A DNA stretch of 64,000 nt from an uncultured bacterium (lineage in GTDB: Bacteria > Planctomycetota > UBA1135 > GCA-002686595): positions 1-64,000 of the forward strand of contig CALLKX010000006.1 in NCBI GenBank assembly GCA_938083085.1. The letters run 5' to 3'. Shown here one piece after another: positions 1-8,072 of the stretch. Position numbers and translations under genes: made by a program. The notes under the pieces were generated by a model. The model was not told where the DNA came from. It saw only the letters and a list, made by a program, of their open reading frames with translations, and did no database searches. Every line of letters begins with the position of its first letter. Position 1 is the first letter of the stretch.

Positions 1-584
1 TGCGCCGAGCTGCCTCTTCCCACGCGCCGCGGCGCGACCAACGCCGACGGGGCTTCTCCCTCGTCGAGCTGATGGTCGTGGCCGCAGTGATCGGGATGGG
101 CACCTACATCGTCTCGGTCAGCTACGAGGCCTTCGTCCCCAAGGAGCGGCTCAACACGGCGGTGCGTTCGCTGACCGCGATGCTCCGCGAGACGCGCAGC
201 CAGGCCATCAGCCGCTCCCTTGAGTTCTTCGTGGAATACGACCTCGACGGCGAGCGCTACCGCAGGGTGACCCCCTTCGTCCTGGGCGGCGGGCGCTTCA
301 AGGAGGACGAGAACGACGACTCGGAGCGTTCCTACGGGAGCTGGCAGAGCCTGCCCGACGGCGTGGAGTTCGAGGTCGTGGGCATCGCAGGTGACACCTA
401 CGACGCGGGCCCAGTGTTCGCCCGCTTCGACCCACGCGGTGCGGCCTCGGACCACCAGGTCGTGCTCAAGCAGCCCGCCTACGGGAACTTCTTCACGATC
501 GAGATCATGGCGCTGACCGGGACCTTCAAGTTCCACCGGGACGTGTTCATCCGCGAAGCCCCCGAGGACGGTGACTTCAGATGA
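1..584 (+). CDS. type II secretion GspH/FimT-like pseudopilin, 5' end outside window
   Basis: Open from the left edge in the frame whose first full codon is base 3, so the start lies upstream of the window. The visible protein begins with a basic stretch followed by GFSLVELMVV, the prepilin peptidase recognition site (cleavage after Gly, then Phe, Glu at +5) and a hydrophobic helix. LTAMLRETRSQAISRSL after the helix is typical of GspH/FimT minor pseudopilins. The globular part is rich in acidic and aromatic residues. It is first in a three-gene operon and overlaps the next gene by ATGA, so the genes are probably translationally coupled. Expected role: minor pseudopilin of a type II secretion or type IV pilus-like machine in the inner membrane and periplasm. 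Subtype is inferred from order (H-I-J) and the helix pattern, not from full-length similarity. Confidence 0.75.
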   Translation, partial: RRAASSHAPRRDQRRRGFSLVELMVVAAVIGMGTYIVSVSYEAFVPKERLNTAVRSLTAMLRETRSQAISRSLEFFVEYDLDGERYRRVTPFVLGGGRFKEDENDDSERSYGSWQSLPDGVEFEVVGIAGDTYDAGPVFARFDPRGAASDHQVVLKQPAYGNFFTIEIMALTGTFKFHRDVFIREAPEDGDFR

Positions 585-1204
585 AGTGTCGCCGCATCTC
601 CCTCGGAGCTGCCCGAGCCGGGTTCACGCTCGCCGAGGCTGCAGTGACCATCGCGATCGTCGCCATCGTCCTCACGGTCATGCTCCAGGGTCTGGAAGGC
701 GCGAAGTTCAGCGCCGCCCACAACCGCGCGCGCAAGACCGCCTACGAGCTGGGCACCGAGATGCTCGGGCTGATCTCTGCTGGACTGTGGCAGGAGGAGA
801 TCGAGTCCGGCCTGACCGGCAGCTTCGCGGAGCAGGACGAGCCGGACTACTACTGGGAGGTGGCGCTCGGCGAGGACGCCCTCGCCGAGACCTCTGGCGA
901 CGAGACCGAGCGCCCCTTCGATAACTTCGAAGCGCGACGCGACTGGGAGAACTCACAGGACGATGACCTTGAGGAGGACGAGGAGAACACTGAACCCTTC
1001 GAGAAGGTCAAGCTGCGCGTCAACTACCCCAAGTTCTCGGACTACCCCGAGGAGCTGGTGTTCGAGCGCTGGATCCGCTGGGAGCAGGTGTACGGTCCCT
1101 CGGAAGAGGACCTCCTGGCCGAGCAGGAAGCAGCGCAGGGAGCGGCCGGGCCAGGCGGGGCGGCTGGATCACAGGGCAACACCGGTAGCGGAGATAAGCG
1201 ATGA
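581..1204 (+). CDS. GspI-like pseudopilin
   Basis: A 207-residue protein with a short basic leader and the prepilin motif AGFTLAEAAVTIAIVAIV at about residues 13-30 (Gly-Phe cleavage site, Glu at mature position 5, hydrophobic helix). The remainder is highly acidic (many D/E runs between residues 80 and 150) and ends in a Gly/Ala/Gln-rich tail. The start ATG overlaps the stop of the preceding pseudopilin and its own stop overlaps the next ATG, so the three genes form one coupled operon. Position two in an H-I-J order suggests GspI, but this protein is longer and more acidic than a classical GspI. A lineage-specific minor pilin is an alternative. Confidence 0.72.
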   Translation: MKCRRISLGAARAGFTLAEAAVTIAIVAIVLTVMLQGLEGAKFSAAHNRARKTAYELGTEMLGLISAGLWQEEIESGLTGSFAEQDEPDYYWEVALGEDALAETSGDETERPFDNFEARRDWENSQDDDLEEDEENTEPFEKVKLRVNYPKFSDYPEELVFERWIRWEQVYGPSEEDLLAEQEAAQGAAGPGGAAGSQGNTGSGDKR

Positions 1205-2148
1205 GGCACACCGTGCGTCTGTCCAACGGTGCGGTCACTGGCGCTCGCGGCTTCACCCTCGTCGAGGTCCTGCTGGTGATCGTCATCATGAGCATGATGT
1301 TCATGAGCATCACCAAGCTCATGCAGGCCGCGCGTCGAACCCGGGACACCATCCATAACTACCAGGAGATGCAGCTTGCCGGCCCCGCCGTGCTGGAGCT
1401 GATGGTCCGGGACGTGCGCGGGCTCTTCACCACGAGTCGGGCCAGGAACACCTGGCTTGAGGTGACCGACCGCACGGTGAACGGGCAAGACGCCGACCGC
1501 ATCGACTTTGTCACGACAACGGACAGCCTCGTCGTGACCCTCGACGATGGTGACGAGAGCCTGCGCGCCGACGTCAACGAGGTCGGTTACATGCTGCGCC
1601 CCAACGCGGAGAACGACGAGTTCCTGGAGATCTACCGCCGGGAGGACTTCGGCGTGGATGACGAGCCCTTTGACGGTGGCTCCTACATCTTCCTCTCGGA
1701 GCAGGTGAAGGGCTTCAACATCGAGGCCTTCACCGAGGACGGCCCCGACGCCGAGCCCTACGACGCCTGGGGGGAACGCTCCGGTGACGAGGAGCTGGTC
1801 GGCTTGCCCGCCTGGATCCGCCTCTCGCTGACCGTCGAGCTCAAGCCGCGTATCAACCGCGAGTCCATGGACTTCAGCGGAAGGGACCGGCGCACGATGA
1901 CCTACACACGGGTGATCCGCTTCCCCGAGGCCCTCCGGGTCGCCGAGGGAGAGATTCCTCGCCTGGGGCTCCCCCTCGCTCCCGGCGGGACGGCGACCGA
2001 CCCCGAGGCTGGCGGCGGGAGTGATGAGGTGGTGCCCGGCAGCGGCATCTCACTCACCGGCGAACGGGGCCAGGGCGACACGAAGGGCGGGGGCCGGGGT
2101 GAGACCGGCTCCATTGGGGCGGTCGGGCGCAGCGACACCAAGGACTAG
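1201..2148 (+). CDS. GspJ-like pseudopilin
   Basis: A 315-residue protein with a prepilin leader ending at Gly and the motif GFTLVEVLLVIVIM at about residues 17-30. GspJ proteins are the long minor pseudopilins with a beta-rich body; the middle of this protein (about 60-240) has that length and composition, including WIRLSLTVEL, a strand-like motif common near the end of GspJ-type domains. The last 60 residues are a Gly/Ser/Thr-rich disordered tail. ATGA overlap with the preceding gene. The operon ends here: no gspK follows, since the next gene is serS on the other strand. Role inferred: tip pseudopilin of a type II secretion-like apparatus. Confidence 0.72.
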   Translation: MRHTVRLSNGAVTGARGFTLVEVLLVIVIMSMMFMSITKLMQAARRTRDTIHNYQEMQLAGPAVLELMVRDVRGLFTTSRARNTWLEVTDRTVNGQDADRIDFVTTTDSLVVTLDDGDESLRADVNEVGYMLRPNAENDEFLEIYRREDFGVDDEPFDGGSYIFLSEQVKGFNIEAFTEDGPDAEPYDAWGERSGDEELVGLPAWIRLSLTVELKPRINRESMDFSGRDRRTMTYTRVIRFPEALRVAEGEIPRLGLPLAPGGTATDPEAGGGSDEVVPGSGISLTGERGQGDTKGGGRGETGSIGAVGRSDTKD

Positions 2149-2193
2149 CCCGGAGCCCCGCCGGGCGGCTCGCCTCCGCACCGCCCCGGGAGA

Positions 2194-2209
2194 CCGCCGC
2201 TCGCGGCGG
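2194..2209 (+). terminator. possible hairpin downstream of the pseudopilin operon
   Basis: Arms CCGCCGC (2194-2200) and GCGGCGG (2203-2209) are exact complements; the folded form would use a 6-bp stem with a 4-nt loop. It lies about 45 nt after the gspJ-like stop. There is no T-run, only a pyrimidine-rich stretch further on, so terminator function is uncertain. Confidence 0.3.
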
Positions 2210-2482
2210 GCCGCTCGCCCTCTCTCTCACCCACCATCGCCCCCGTGTGCCGTGGCCACAGGTTCCGCCGGTGACTCTGAATCGCTGCGAGGACGCCCGG
2301 GCCCATTGCACCCTGTAACGGGCCAGACCACCGCGCAGTGAGCGCTTAGAACCGGCGGGGCGGGCCGGCGCGCCGACGGGTGGACCAATGGGGACGGTGG
2401 TCGCCGCCCGAGACGAGGGCGAGGACTGACGAAGATCCGGCGGGAGAGTCCGGCCGTCGGCTGAGCCTGCCTGCGAGGGGCT

Positions 2483-2503
2483 CGGCCCGCCGCCGCCGGG
2501 CCG
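2483..2503. terminator. hairpin just beyond the serS stop codon
   Basis: CGGCCCG (2483-2489) and CGGGCCG (2497-2503) form a perfect 7-bp stem with a 7-nt loop. On the minus strand it begins 4 nt after the serS stop. No U-tract follows, so it may be an RNA-end stabiliser rather than an intrinsic terminator. Confidence 0.35.
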
Positions 2504-2507
2504 ACCG

Positions 2508-3788
2508 TCAGCCGAGCGGGGCCCCGAGCACCTCGCGGCCGCCGAGGTAGCCGCGCAGCGGCTCCGGAACGGTCACGGTGCCGTCCTCGTTCTGGTGGTT
2601 CTCCACCAGCGCAATGAGCATCCGGGTCGAGGCCGCGACGGTGTTGTTGAGCGTGTGGCAGTGGCGAACCTTGCCCTCCGCATCCCGGTACCGGAGCCCG
2701 AGACGGCGGGCCTGGAAATCATGGAAGCGCGACGCGCTGTGGGTCTCCCCGTAGCCCTCACGGGACGGCATCCAGGTCTCGATGTCGAACTTCTGAATCT
2801 GGGGCTGACCGAGATCCCCACCGCACACGTTGACGACCCGGTACGGCAGGTCGAGGGCCTGGAGGACCGCCTCTGAGTTCCCGAGGATCGCCTCGTGATG
2901 CGCAAGGCTCCCCTCCTCGCTGGCCGCGTCGATGACCACCTGCTCCACCTTCTGAAACTGGTGCACCCGATAGAGCCCCTTGGTGTCCTTGCCGTAGGTC
3001 CCCGCCTCGCGGCGGTAGCAGCTGGATTGAGCGACGAACTTCAGGGGCAGGTCGGCGCCGTCGAGGATCTCGTCCTGGTAGAGCGCCGTCACCGGCACCT
3101 CCGCCGTCCCGACGAGGCAGAGATCATCCCGCTCGTCGCAGCGATAGGCCTGATCCTCGCCGCCGGGAAAGTACCCCGTCCCCACCATGGTCTCGCTCCG
3201 CACCAGGGTGGGCACCGAGAGGGGCGTGAAGCCGCGGGCCACCATGGAGTCAAAGGCGAAACGCATCACGGCGTGCTCGAGCAGCGACATGTCCCCCAGC
3301 AAGACGTAGTTCCGGCTCCCGGAGAGGCGGGCACCACGCACCGAGTCGATCCAGTTGTGCGCCTCGCCTAGCTCGCTGTGGGAGCGTGGCGTGAAGCCGA
3401 ACGCCTTCGGCTCGCCCCAACGCTTGATCTCCACGTTGTCCTCGTCTGTCGCGCCGTCTGGCACCGCCTCAGCGGGGACGTTGGGCACCAAGAGCAGCAG
3501 GGCGTCGAGGGCCTCAGCCACCTCCTTCTGGCGCGCCTCCATGGCCTTCAGCGCAGCCTTCTCCTGGGCCTGAGCCTGCACCAGCGCGGGGCGCTCCTCC
3601 GGCGTAGCGCTCGCGATGGTCTTGCCCGCAGCCTTGGATCGGGAGCGCGCCTCGTCGACCTGCCCCACCAGTTCGCGGCGCTCGGAGTCGAGCCGCAGGA
3701 TCTCGTCCACATCGCACGGGATGTGCTTCTTGGCGGACCCCGCCTTCACGGCTTCGGGGTTGTTGACGATGAATTTGAGGTCCAGCAC
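2508..3788 (-). CDS. serS: seryl-tRNA synthetase
   Basis: Class II aminoacyl-tRNA synthetase that charges tRNA-Ser (and tRNA-Sec where present) in the cytoplasm. The 426-residue length is normal for bacterial SerRS. The N-terminus MLDLKFIVNNPEAV and the helical, charged segment at about residues 28-100 are the tRNA-binding coiled-coil arm. Class II motif 2 is visible as CYRREAGTYGKDTKGLYRVH followed by QFQKVE (about 257-282), with the ATP-binding Arg. TAEVPVTALY (228-237) is the serine-pocket loop. Motif 3 is around NNTVAASTRMLIALVENHQ near the C-terminus. The start is GTG, chosen because MLDLKFI is the conserved family N-terminus. It stands alone on the minus strand, with the secreted protein gene 95 nt upstream. 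Confidence 0.97.
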   Translation of the reverse strand: MLDLKFIVNNPEAVKAGSAKKHIPCDVDEILRLDSERRELVGQVDEARSRSKAAGKTIASATPEERPALVQAQAQEKAALKAMEARQKEVAEALDALLLLVPNVPAEAVPDGATDEDNVEIKRWGEPKAFGFTPRSHSELGEAHNWIDSVRGARLSGSRNYVLLGDMSLLEHAVMRFAFDSMVARGFTPLSVPTLVRSETMVGTGYFPGGEDQAYRCDERDDLCLVGTAEVPVTALYQDEILDGADLPLKFVAQSSCYRREAGTYGKDTKGLYRVHQFQKVEQVVIDAASEEGSLAHHEAILGNSEAVLQALDLPYRVVNVCGGDLGQPQIQKFDIETWMPSREGYGETHSASRFHDFQARRLGLRYRDAEGKVRHCHTLNNTVAASTRMLIALVENHQNEDGTVTVPEPLRGYLGGREVLGAPLG

Positions 3789-3883
3789 TTCGGAGGCCTG
3801 CCGCCAGGGGCAGGTCGCATGGGGTCAGGGTGAGGGGCGGGGATCGATCTGCAGAATGCACGCGGGAGCGTGCCAATACATCA

Positions 3884-5899
3884 TCACTTCCAGTCAGACG
3901 TGATCTTGCCGAAGAGACGGTTCTTCTTCTCCATCAGCTGCACTTCCGCGTCCCCCACCTTGGCGGGGATCTCCGTGTTGAGCGGCTTCCACAGGGCCGC
4001 CCACCCGTGCTTCTGCACGCCGTCCTGGTCGAGGGCAGGCTTCAGCTTCTCGGTCATGGCGGCGCGCTTGCCGCCCTGCTTGCGCACGGAGGCCTCCGGC
4101 ACCGGCACCGCGCCGTAGATGCGCTCGTAGGACTCTCCGCCGACGCCGATGACCCGAATGGAGTTGCCGTCCACGGTCACGCCGCTACCGGAGGCCTCGT
4201 ACTCGTAGTCAAAGGTGAACGGGGCGCCGGTCTCCACCACCACGTTCTGGCCCTCGAGGACGTCGTAGGCGCGCATGCCGTCCGTTGGCAGGATCACGGC
4301 CTTCATCATCTGCATCTTCTTGCCCTTGCGGACCAGCCCGAAGCACAGCTCCCAGCGCCCGATCGGGACCTCGACCTTCTTCCCGCCAGAGATGTCGATG
4401 TAGGTGTTCTCGAGGTCCTTACCGATCCCCTTCAAGACGTAGTAGTCCGGCTTGAGGCCCTTGGCCTTCAGCTGCACCGTGCCGGTCTTGAATTCGAAGG
4501 GCTGCGCCTTCAGCTCGACACCGCCGTTGACGGCCTCGAGCTTTTGCCACCCAGCGCCACCAAGGTTGACGTACTCCGAGAAGGGCTGCGCCTTCTTGGC
4601 CCCGCCGACGCGGATGGAGTCGAACTCCGGCTGAAAGGCGCCCTTGACGATGCCGAAGTGCTCCCAGCGCTGCGGGAGCGAGCCGTAGATCCCGTCGAAG
4701 TTGTCGTCGACGATCTCGACCTTCTCACCGGCGACCTCGCCCTCCATCGCCCCGCCGGGCAGGAAGTAGAGGCTCAGGGAGGTGTCGGTCATCCCCAGGT
4801 TCATGGTGATGCCCTGGTAGTAGTCCACCTCGCGCCCCATGTCGCAGAGCACGGCCCAGCGGCGCTTCGAGGGGCCGGTCCCCAGCTCGAACGTCACCGG
4901 CTCCAGCTTGCCGCGCAGGGGCCAGATGTCGTCGACACCGCCCCCCCCGATCGTGACCTTGCTGGAGGCCGCGCGGGTCATGGTGGGGCTGTCGGTGATC
5001 CGGGTGAACTTGCCCGTCGATCCCTTCCCCTGCAGCACGACCGTGGGCCAGATCTGCCGGTGCTCGTCGAGGTAGTAGTTGGGGCGCTGGGTGTCCTTCA
5101 CGGCCTTGAAGGCCTCGAAGGCCAGCTTCGCGGTGACGGCATCGCCTGTTGACTTCGGGCCGACAGGCGCGGCAGCGGCGCCGCCGCTCGCGCCGCCGGC
5201 TCCTCCGCCCCCGCCTCCGCCCCCAAAGCCGAGGGCCTCGAGGGTCTTCAGCCGCGGGACGCTCTGCTTGTAGGTGCGGTCCTTCACCCCGAGCTCTTCG
5301 CGGATCGCCACGAAGCGCGAGTAGCCGTCCGCGATGCGGCGGAAGTCGGCCTTCTTGCCGTGGTAGGTCTCCTCGAGGGAGGTCGCCACGCCGATGTAGC
5401 ACTGCCCAACCATCCATTGATCGCCGAGTTCCCCGAAGCCCTCAGCGAGCGCCTGGTACTCATCCGCGACCCGCAGCAAGGCCTTCTTGTCGGTCGCCGT
5501 GATGGCCTCGATCTGCTGGCGGTTCACCTTGTCGAACTTCTGCTTCTGCGTGAAGCGGTTGCGCTTCTGGTTCGGGTCCAGTCGCGCAAAGAAGCGCTCC
5601 ATCTTCGACGGGAAGGTCGATTCGAAGCACCTCGTCCACGAACCACTCAGGGCCTCGAAGCGCGTGTAGAGCACATCGTTGGGCGAGTTCGCGATGAGCT
5701 CTGCGGTGTTGAGGATGCAGAACAGCCCCTCGTCCATACCGCCCCTCATCAAGCTGTCCATCTTCGACTTGGAGCCGATCTTGGCGGCCTTGTCGAAGTC
5801 GAGGCGGAACAGGGTGTTCTTGTCCTGCGCGGCCGCCGGGCTCGCGAGCAGGAAGCTGGTCAGGAGGGCGAAGAGCGCGAGGAGGGAGAAGCGTGCCAT
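3884..5899 (-). CDS. large secreted protein of unknown function
   Basis: A 671-residue protein that I do not recognise. The start is placed at the ATG giving MARFSLLALFALLTSFLLAS, a clear Sec signal peptide ending near AAAQ; an in-frame upstream extension of 60 residues lacks protein-like character and would bury the signal. After a helical N-terminal domain (about 30-220) comes a Gly-rich linker with eight consecutive glycines near residue 220. A beta-rich C-terminal part (about 260-671) follows, with repeated Gly-Asp and aromatic motifs such as VDDNFDGIYGS. No transmembrane segment follows the signal, so it is probably periplasmic or surface-exposed. The serS gene lies downstream in the same direction. 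Secreted proteins of this unknown type are common in Planctomycetota, which is context, not evidence of function. Confidence 0.75.
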   Translation of the reverse strand: MARFSLLALFALLTSFLLASPAAAQDKNTLFRLDFDKAAKIGSKSKMDSLMRGGMDEGLFCILNTAELIANSPNDVLYTRFEALSGSWTRCFESTFPSKMERFFARLDPNQKRNRFTQKQKFDKVNRQQIEAITATDKKALLRVADEYQALAEGFGELGDQWMVGQCYIGVATSLEETYHGKKADFRRIADGYSRFVAIREELGVKDRTYKQSVPRLKTLEALGFGGGGGGGGAGGASGGAAAAPVGPKSTGDAVTAKLAFEAFKAVKDTQRPNYYLDEHRQIWPTVVLQGKGSTGKFTRITDSPTMTRAASSKVTIGGGGVDDIWPLRGKLEPVTFELGTGPSKRRWAVLCDMGREVDYYQGITMNLGMTDTSLSLYFLPGGAMEGEVAGEKVEIVDDNFDGIYGSLPQRWEHFGIVKGAFQPEFDSIRVGGAKKAQPFSEYVNLGGAGWQKLEAVNGGVELKAQPFEFKTGTVQLKAKGLKPDYYVLKGIGKDLENTYIDISGGKKVEVPIGRWELCFGLVRKGKKMQMMKAVILPTDGMRAYDVLEGQNVVVETGAPFTFDYEYEASGSGVTVDGNSIRVIGVGGESYERIYGAVPVPEASVRKQGGKRAAMTEKLKPALDQDGVQKHGWAALWKPLNTEIPAKVGDAEVQLMEKKNRLFGKITSDWK

Positions 5900-6305
5900 G
5901 GCGTATTCAGGGGGCTCGGGAGGTGGCCGTCGGCCGCCCCTATGGTAGCCCCGACGGCCGGTCACGTTGCACCTCCGGGTGCTCTCCACTGGCCCATCGG
6001 ACCGGATCTGCTGCAGGCTCTCGGCTGCCCCCCCCTGGGCCTCAGCTCCGGAGGCATCACCCCGACGGACCCGCGCCAAAGGTCTGTGACTCGGGAACCT
6101 CGACTCAGGGCTTGGCTGCCCTGCCCACGGCTGGGCCCTGTGGCTGCAGGCCCTGTGGCTGCAGGCCCTGACGCTGTGGCCCTGACGCTGTGGCCCTGAC
6201 GCGGTGGGTCTGACGCTGTGGCCCTGACGCGGCCGCCCGGGCTCCTGGATTCTGAGCTCCGCCTGCGTCTCCTGCGGCTCCTGCGCCTGCTAGGGGCGCG
6301 ACCCG
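5900..6305. other. 406-bp intergenic space containing a tandem array
   Basis: Lies between the start of the secreted protein gene and the stop of the rhomboid gene, both on the minus strand. The part next to the rhomboid stop contains the 14/15-bp array described separately. The rest (about 5900-6130) should hold the promoter of the secreted protein gene, but no convincing -35/-10 pair is visible. Confidence 0.5.
6134..6233. repeat. tandem array, 15-bp x2 then 14-bp x5
   Basis: Two exact copies of GGCCCTGTGGCTGCA (6134-6163) pass directly into five copies of a 14-bp unit, GGCCCTGACGCTGT, with minor changes (6164-6177, 6178-6191, 6192-6205, 6206-6219, 6220-6233). The two unit types share GGCCCTG. 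The array begins 73 nt downstream of the rhomboid stop on that gene's strand. A 14-bp period is not a multiple of three, so it is not a protein-coding repeat. Confidence 0.9.
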
Positions 6306-7151
6306 CTACTGCCGGGTACGCTCGGAGGCCTTCTTGAGGAAGGCCTTCTCGGAGCGGCTGAGAGAGCCGATCCCCTCGCGGTTGATCTTCTCCAGCAGGG
6401 CGTCCAGCCGCTGTCGATCGCCGAGGCTCCGCTCCGCCGCGGCGACGGCGCGCTTGCGCTCGAGGCCCGCGACGGGGTCCTTCATGATCCACCCGTACCG
6501 GGCGCCGAGGAAGCCGTAGAGGGCGCCGCCCAGGTGAATCAGGTGGGCCACGTTCCCCGACGTCCCCGCGCCGGAGAGCTGCAGCACAAGCGGGTACAGG
6601 TCCGACGCCACATAGAGCGCGGCCATCACCCACAGCTTGACCGGGATGAAGATGAAGAGGACCTGGGTGTGGGGTCGCAGGGTCGCCGTGGCCACGACGA
6701 CGCCCATGACCGCTCCCGAGGCCCCGATCGCGGGCAGGTAGTCGGACTGGCCCTTGGCGAGCTCGACAATCAGGTGCAGCGACGCACCCGCCACGGCCGC
6801 GCCCATGTAGTGCGTGATGAATCGCCGGCCGCCGATGATCCCCTCCAGCATGGTGCCGAAGAAGTACAGCACCAGCATGTTGAAGAGCAGGTGGCCGAGC
6901 CCCCCCATGTCATGCAGGAACGCGTAGGTGCCGAGCTGCCAAAACGCCGGGATGTACGCCTGCCACATGTCGGGGTCGAGCCCGAAGAAGTCCAGGAAGG
7001 TGTTCTGCAGGTCGAGCGAGCCGAGCCCGACCACCGCGAGGAAGACGAACACCGTCACGTTCGCGATCAGGAGCCGGCGCACCCACAGGGTGAGCGGCGG
7101 GAAGGACACCTGCGGCCTCGGCTGGCCGTACCCGTCGTCGTAGTTGGTCAT
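6306..7151 (-). CDS. rhomboid-family intramembrane serine protease
   Basis: A 281-residue polytopic membrane protein. The rhomboid core is seen in order: a first membrane helix at about 27-45; HLLFN (87-91) in the helix carrying the oxyanion-side His/Asn; GASGAVMG (143-150) with nucleophile Ser145; and HLGGALYGF (206-214) with catalytic His206. These are the expected catalytic dyad and helix-packing glycines. The C-terminal 60 residues are a charged cytosolic tail. Rhomboids cleave transmembrane substrates within the inner membrane; the substrate cannot be inferred here. It is the last gene of the minus-strand cluster that begins with tatA, 27 nt after folD. A 14/15-bp tandem array lies 73 nt beyond its stop. 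Confidence 0.9.
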   Translation of the reverse strand: MTNYDDGYGQPRPQVSFPPLTLWVRRLLIANVTVFVFLAVVGLGSLDLQNTFLDFFGLDPDMWQAYIPAFWQLGTYAFLHDMGGLGHLLFNMLVLYFFGTMLEGIIGGRRFITHYMGAAVAGASLHLIVELAKGQSDYLPAIGASGAVMGVVVATATLRPHTQVLFIFIPVKLWVMAALYVASDLYPLVLQLSGAGTSGNVAHLIHLGGALYGFLGARYGWIMKDPVAGLERKRAVAAAERSLGDRQRLDALLEKINREGIGSLSRSEKAFLKKASERTRQ

Positions 7152-7178
7152 CCCGGGATCGAACGCGGAGCGTCGGGA

Positions 7179-8072
7179 TCAGGCGCGGCCCTGGCGGCGG
7201 CGGGACGTCTTGAGCGTGTTCGAGAGGAGCATGGCGATCGTCATGGGGCCGACACCGCCCGGGACGGGCGTGATCGCCGAGGCGCGCTCGCGCGCTGACT
7301 CGAACTCCACGTCCCCGCGGAGCTTGCCATCCTCGCCACGGTTGATTCCCACGTCGAGGACCACGGCGCCCTCCTTCAGCCACGAGCCCTTCACGAGCTC
7401 GGTCACGCCAACCGCCGCGACGACCACGTCGGCCGCCCGGCAATGGGCCTCGAGGTCCTGCGTGCGGCTATGGCAGATGGTGACGGTAGCGTTCCTCGCC
7501 AGCGCCAGCTGAGCGAAGGGCTTGCCCACCAGATGGGAGCGCCCGATCACGACCACGTCCTTGCCCGACAGTGAGATGCCGTAACGGTCGCAGATCTCGA
7601 TGCAGCCCGCCGGCGTGCAGGGCACGAGCCCGTCCTGCCCCAGCACCAGCCGGGCGATGTTGTCCTTGGTGAGCCCGTCCACGTCCTTGGCCGGGTCGAT
7701 GAGCTCGGTGACCGCGTCCGAGTCCAGCCCCTTGGGCAGGGGTAACTGCACGAGGATGCCGTCCACGGCGTCCTCGCCGTTGAGCCTTCGGACCGTCGCC
7801 TCCACCTCAGCCTGAGGGCTGTCCGCCGCCATACGCACCGTCTCGACGCGGAAGCCGGCCTCGGTGGCCGCGCGGTCCTTGGAGCGGACATAGACCTGGC
7901 TCGCAGGGTCCTCCCCCACGAGCACCACGGTCAGCCCGGGCTGGCGGCCGCCGCCGGAGACGAGGGCCTCCACGCCCGAGGCCACATCGGCTCGCACCGC
8001 CGCCGCCGTAGCCTTGCCGTCGAGGATCTGTGCGCCGCCTGTGGTGGCGGCTGCGTTGGGGTCGTTGCTCAT
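7179..8072 (-). CDS. folD: bifunctional methylenetetrahydrofolate dehydrogenase/cyclohydrolase
   Basis: FolD interconverts 5,10-methylene-, 5,10-methenyl- and 10-formyl-tetrahydrofolate using NADP, feeding purine and formyl-methionine synthesis. The 297 residues match family size with a short N-terminal extension. The catalytic YVRSK motif is at 61-65 (Tyr61, Lys65), the substrate loop DGILVQLPLPKGLD at 104-117, the dinucleotide-binding segment VVVIGRSHLVGKP at 173-185, and PVPGGVGPMTIAMLL at about 269-283. Its ATG overlaps the ccsA stop (ATGA), so it is translationally coupled to cytochrome c assembly genes, although the metabolic link is not obvious. The C-terminus ends in a basic tail. Confidence 0.97.
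   Translation of the reverse strand: MSNDPNAAATTGGAQILDGKATAAAVRADVASGVEALVSGGGRQPGLTVVLVGEDPASQVYVRSKDRAATEAGFRVETVRMAADSPQAEVEATVRRLNGEDAVDGILVQLPLPKGLDSDAVTELIDPAKDVDGLTKDNIARLVLGQDGLVPCTPAGCIEICDRYGISLSGKDVVVIGRSHLVGKPFAQLALARNATVTICHSRTQDLEAHCRAADVVVAAVGVTELVKGSWLKEGAVVLDVGINRGEDGKLRGDVEFESARERASAITPVPGGVGPMTIAMLLSNTLKTSRRRQGRA

Larger units (their letters stand above)
2149..2507. other. 359-bp intergenic space between convergent genes
   Basis: No coding region is supported here. It separates the 3' end of the pseudopilin operon from the 3' end of serS. It contains two GC hairpins (2194-2209 and 2483-2503) that could end transcription from either side. No tandem array is evident, unlike most other non-divergent spaces of this size in the window. 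Confidence 0.5.

Noticed and set aside
5900-6079. 60-residue N-terminal extension of the secreted protein gene
   Set aside because: It would place the signal peptide internally; the extension is Arg/Gly/Pro-rich and not protein-like.
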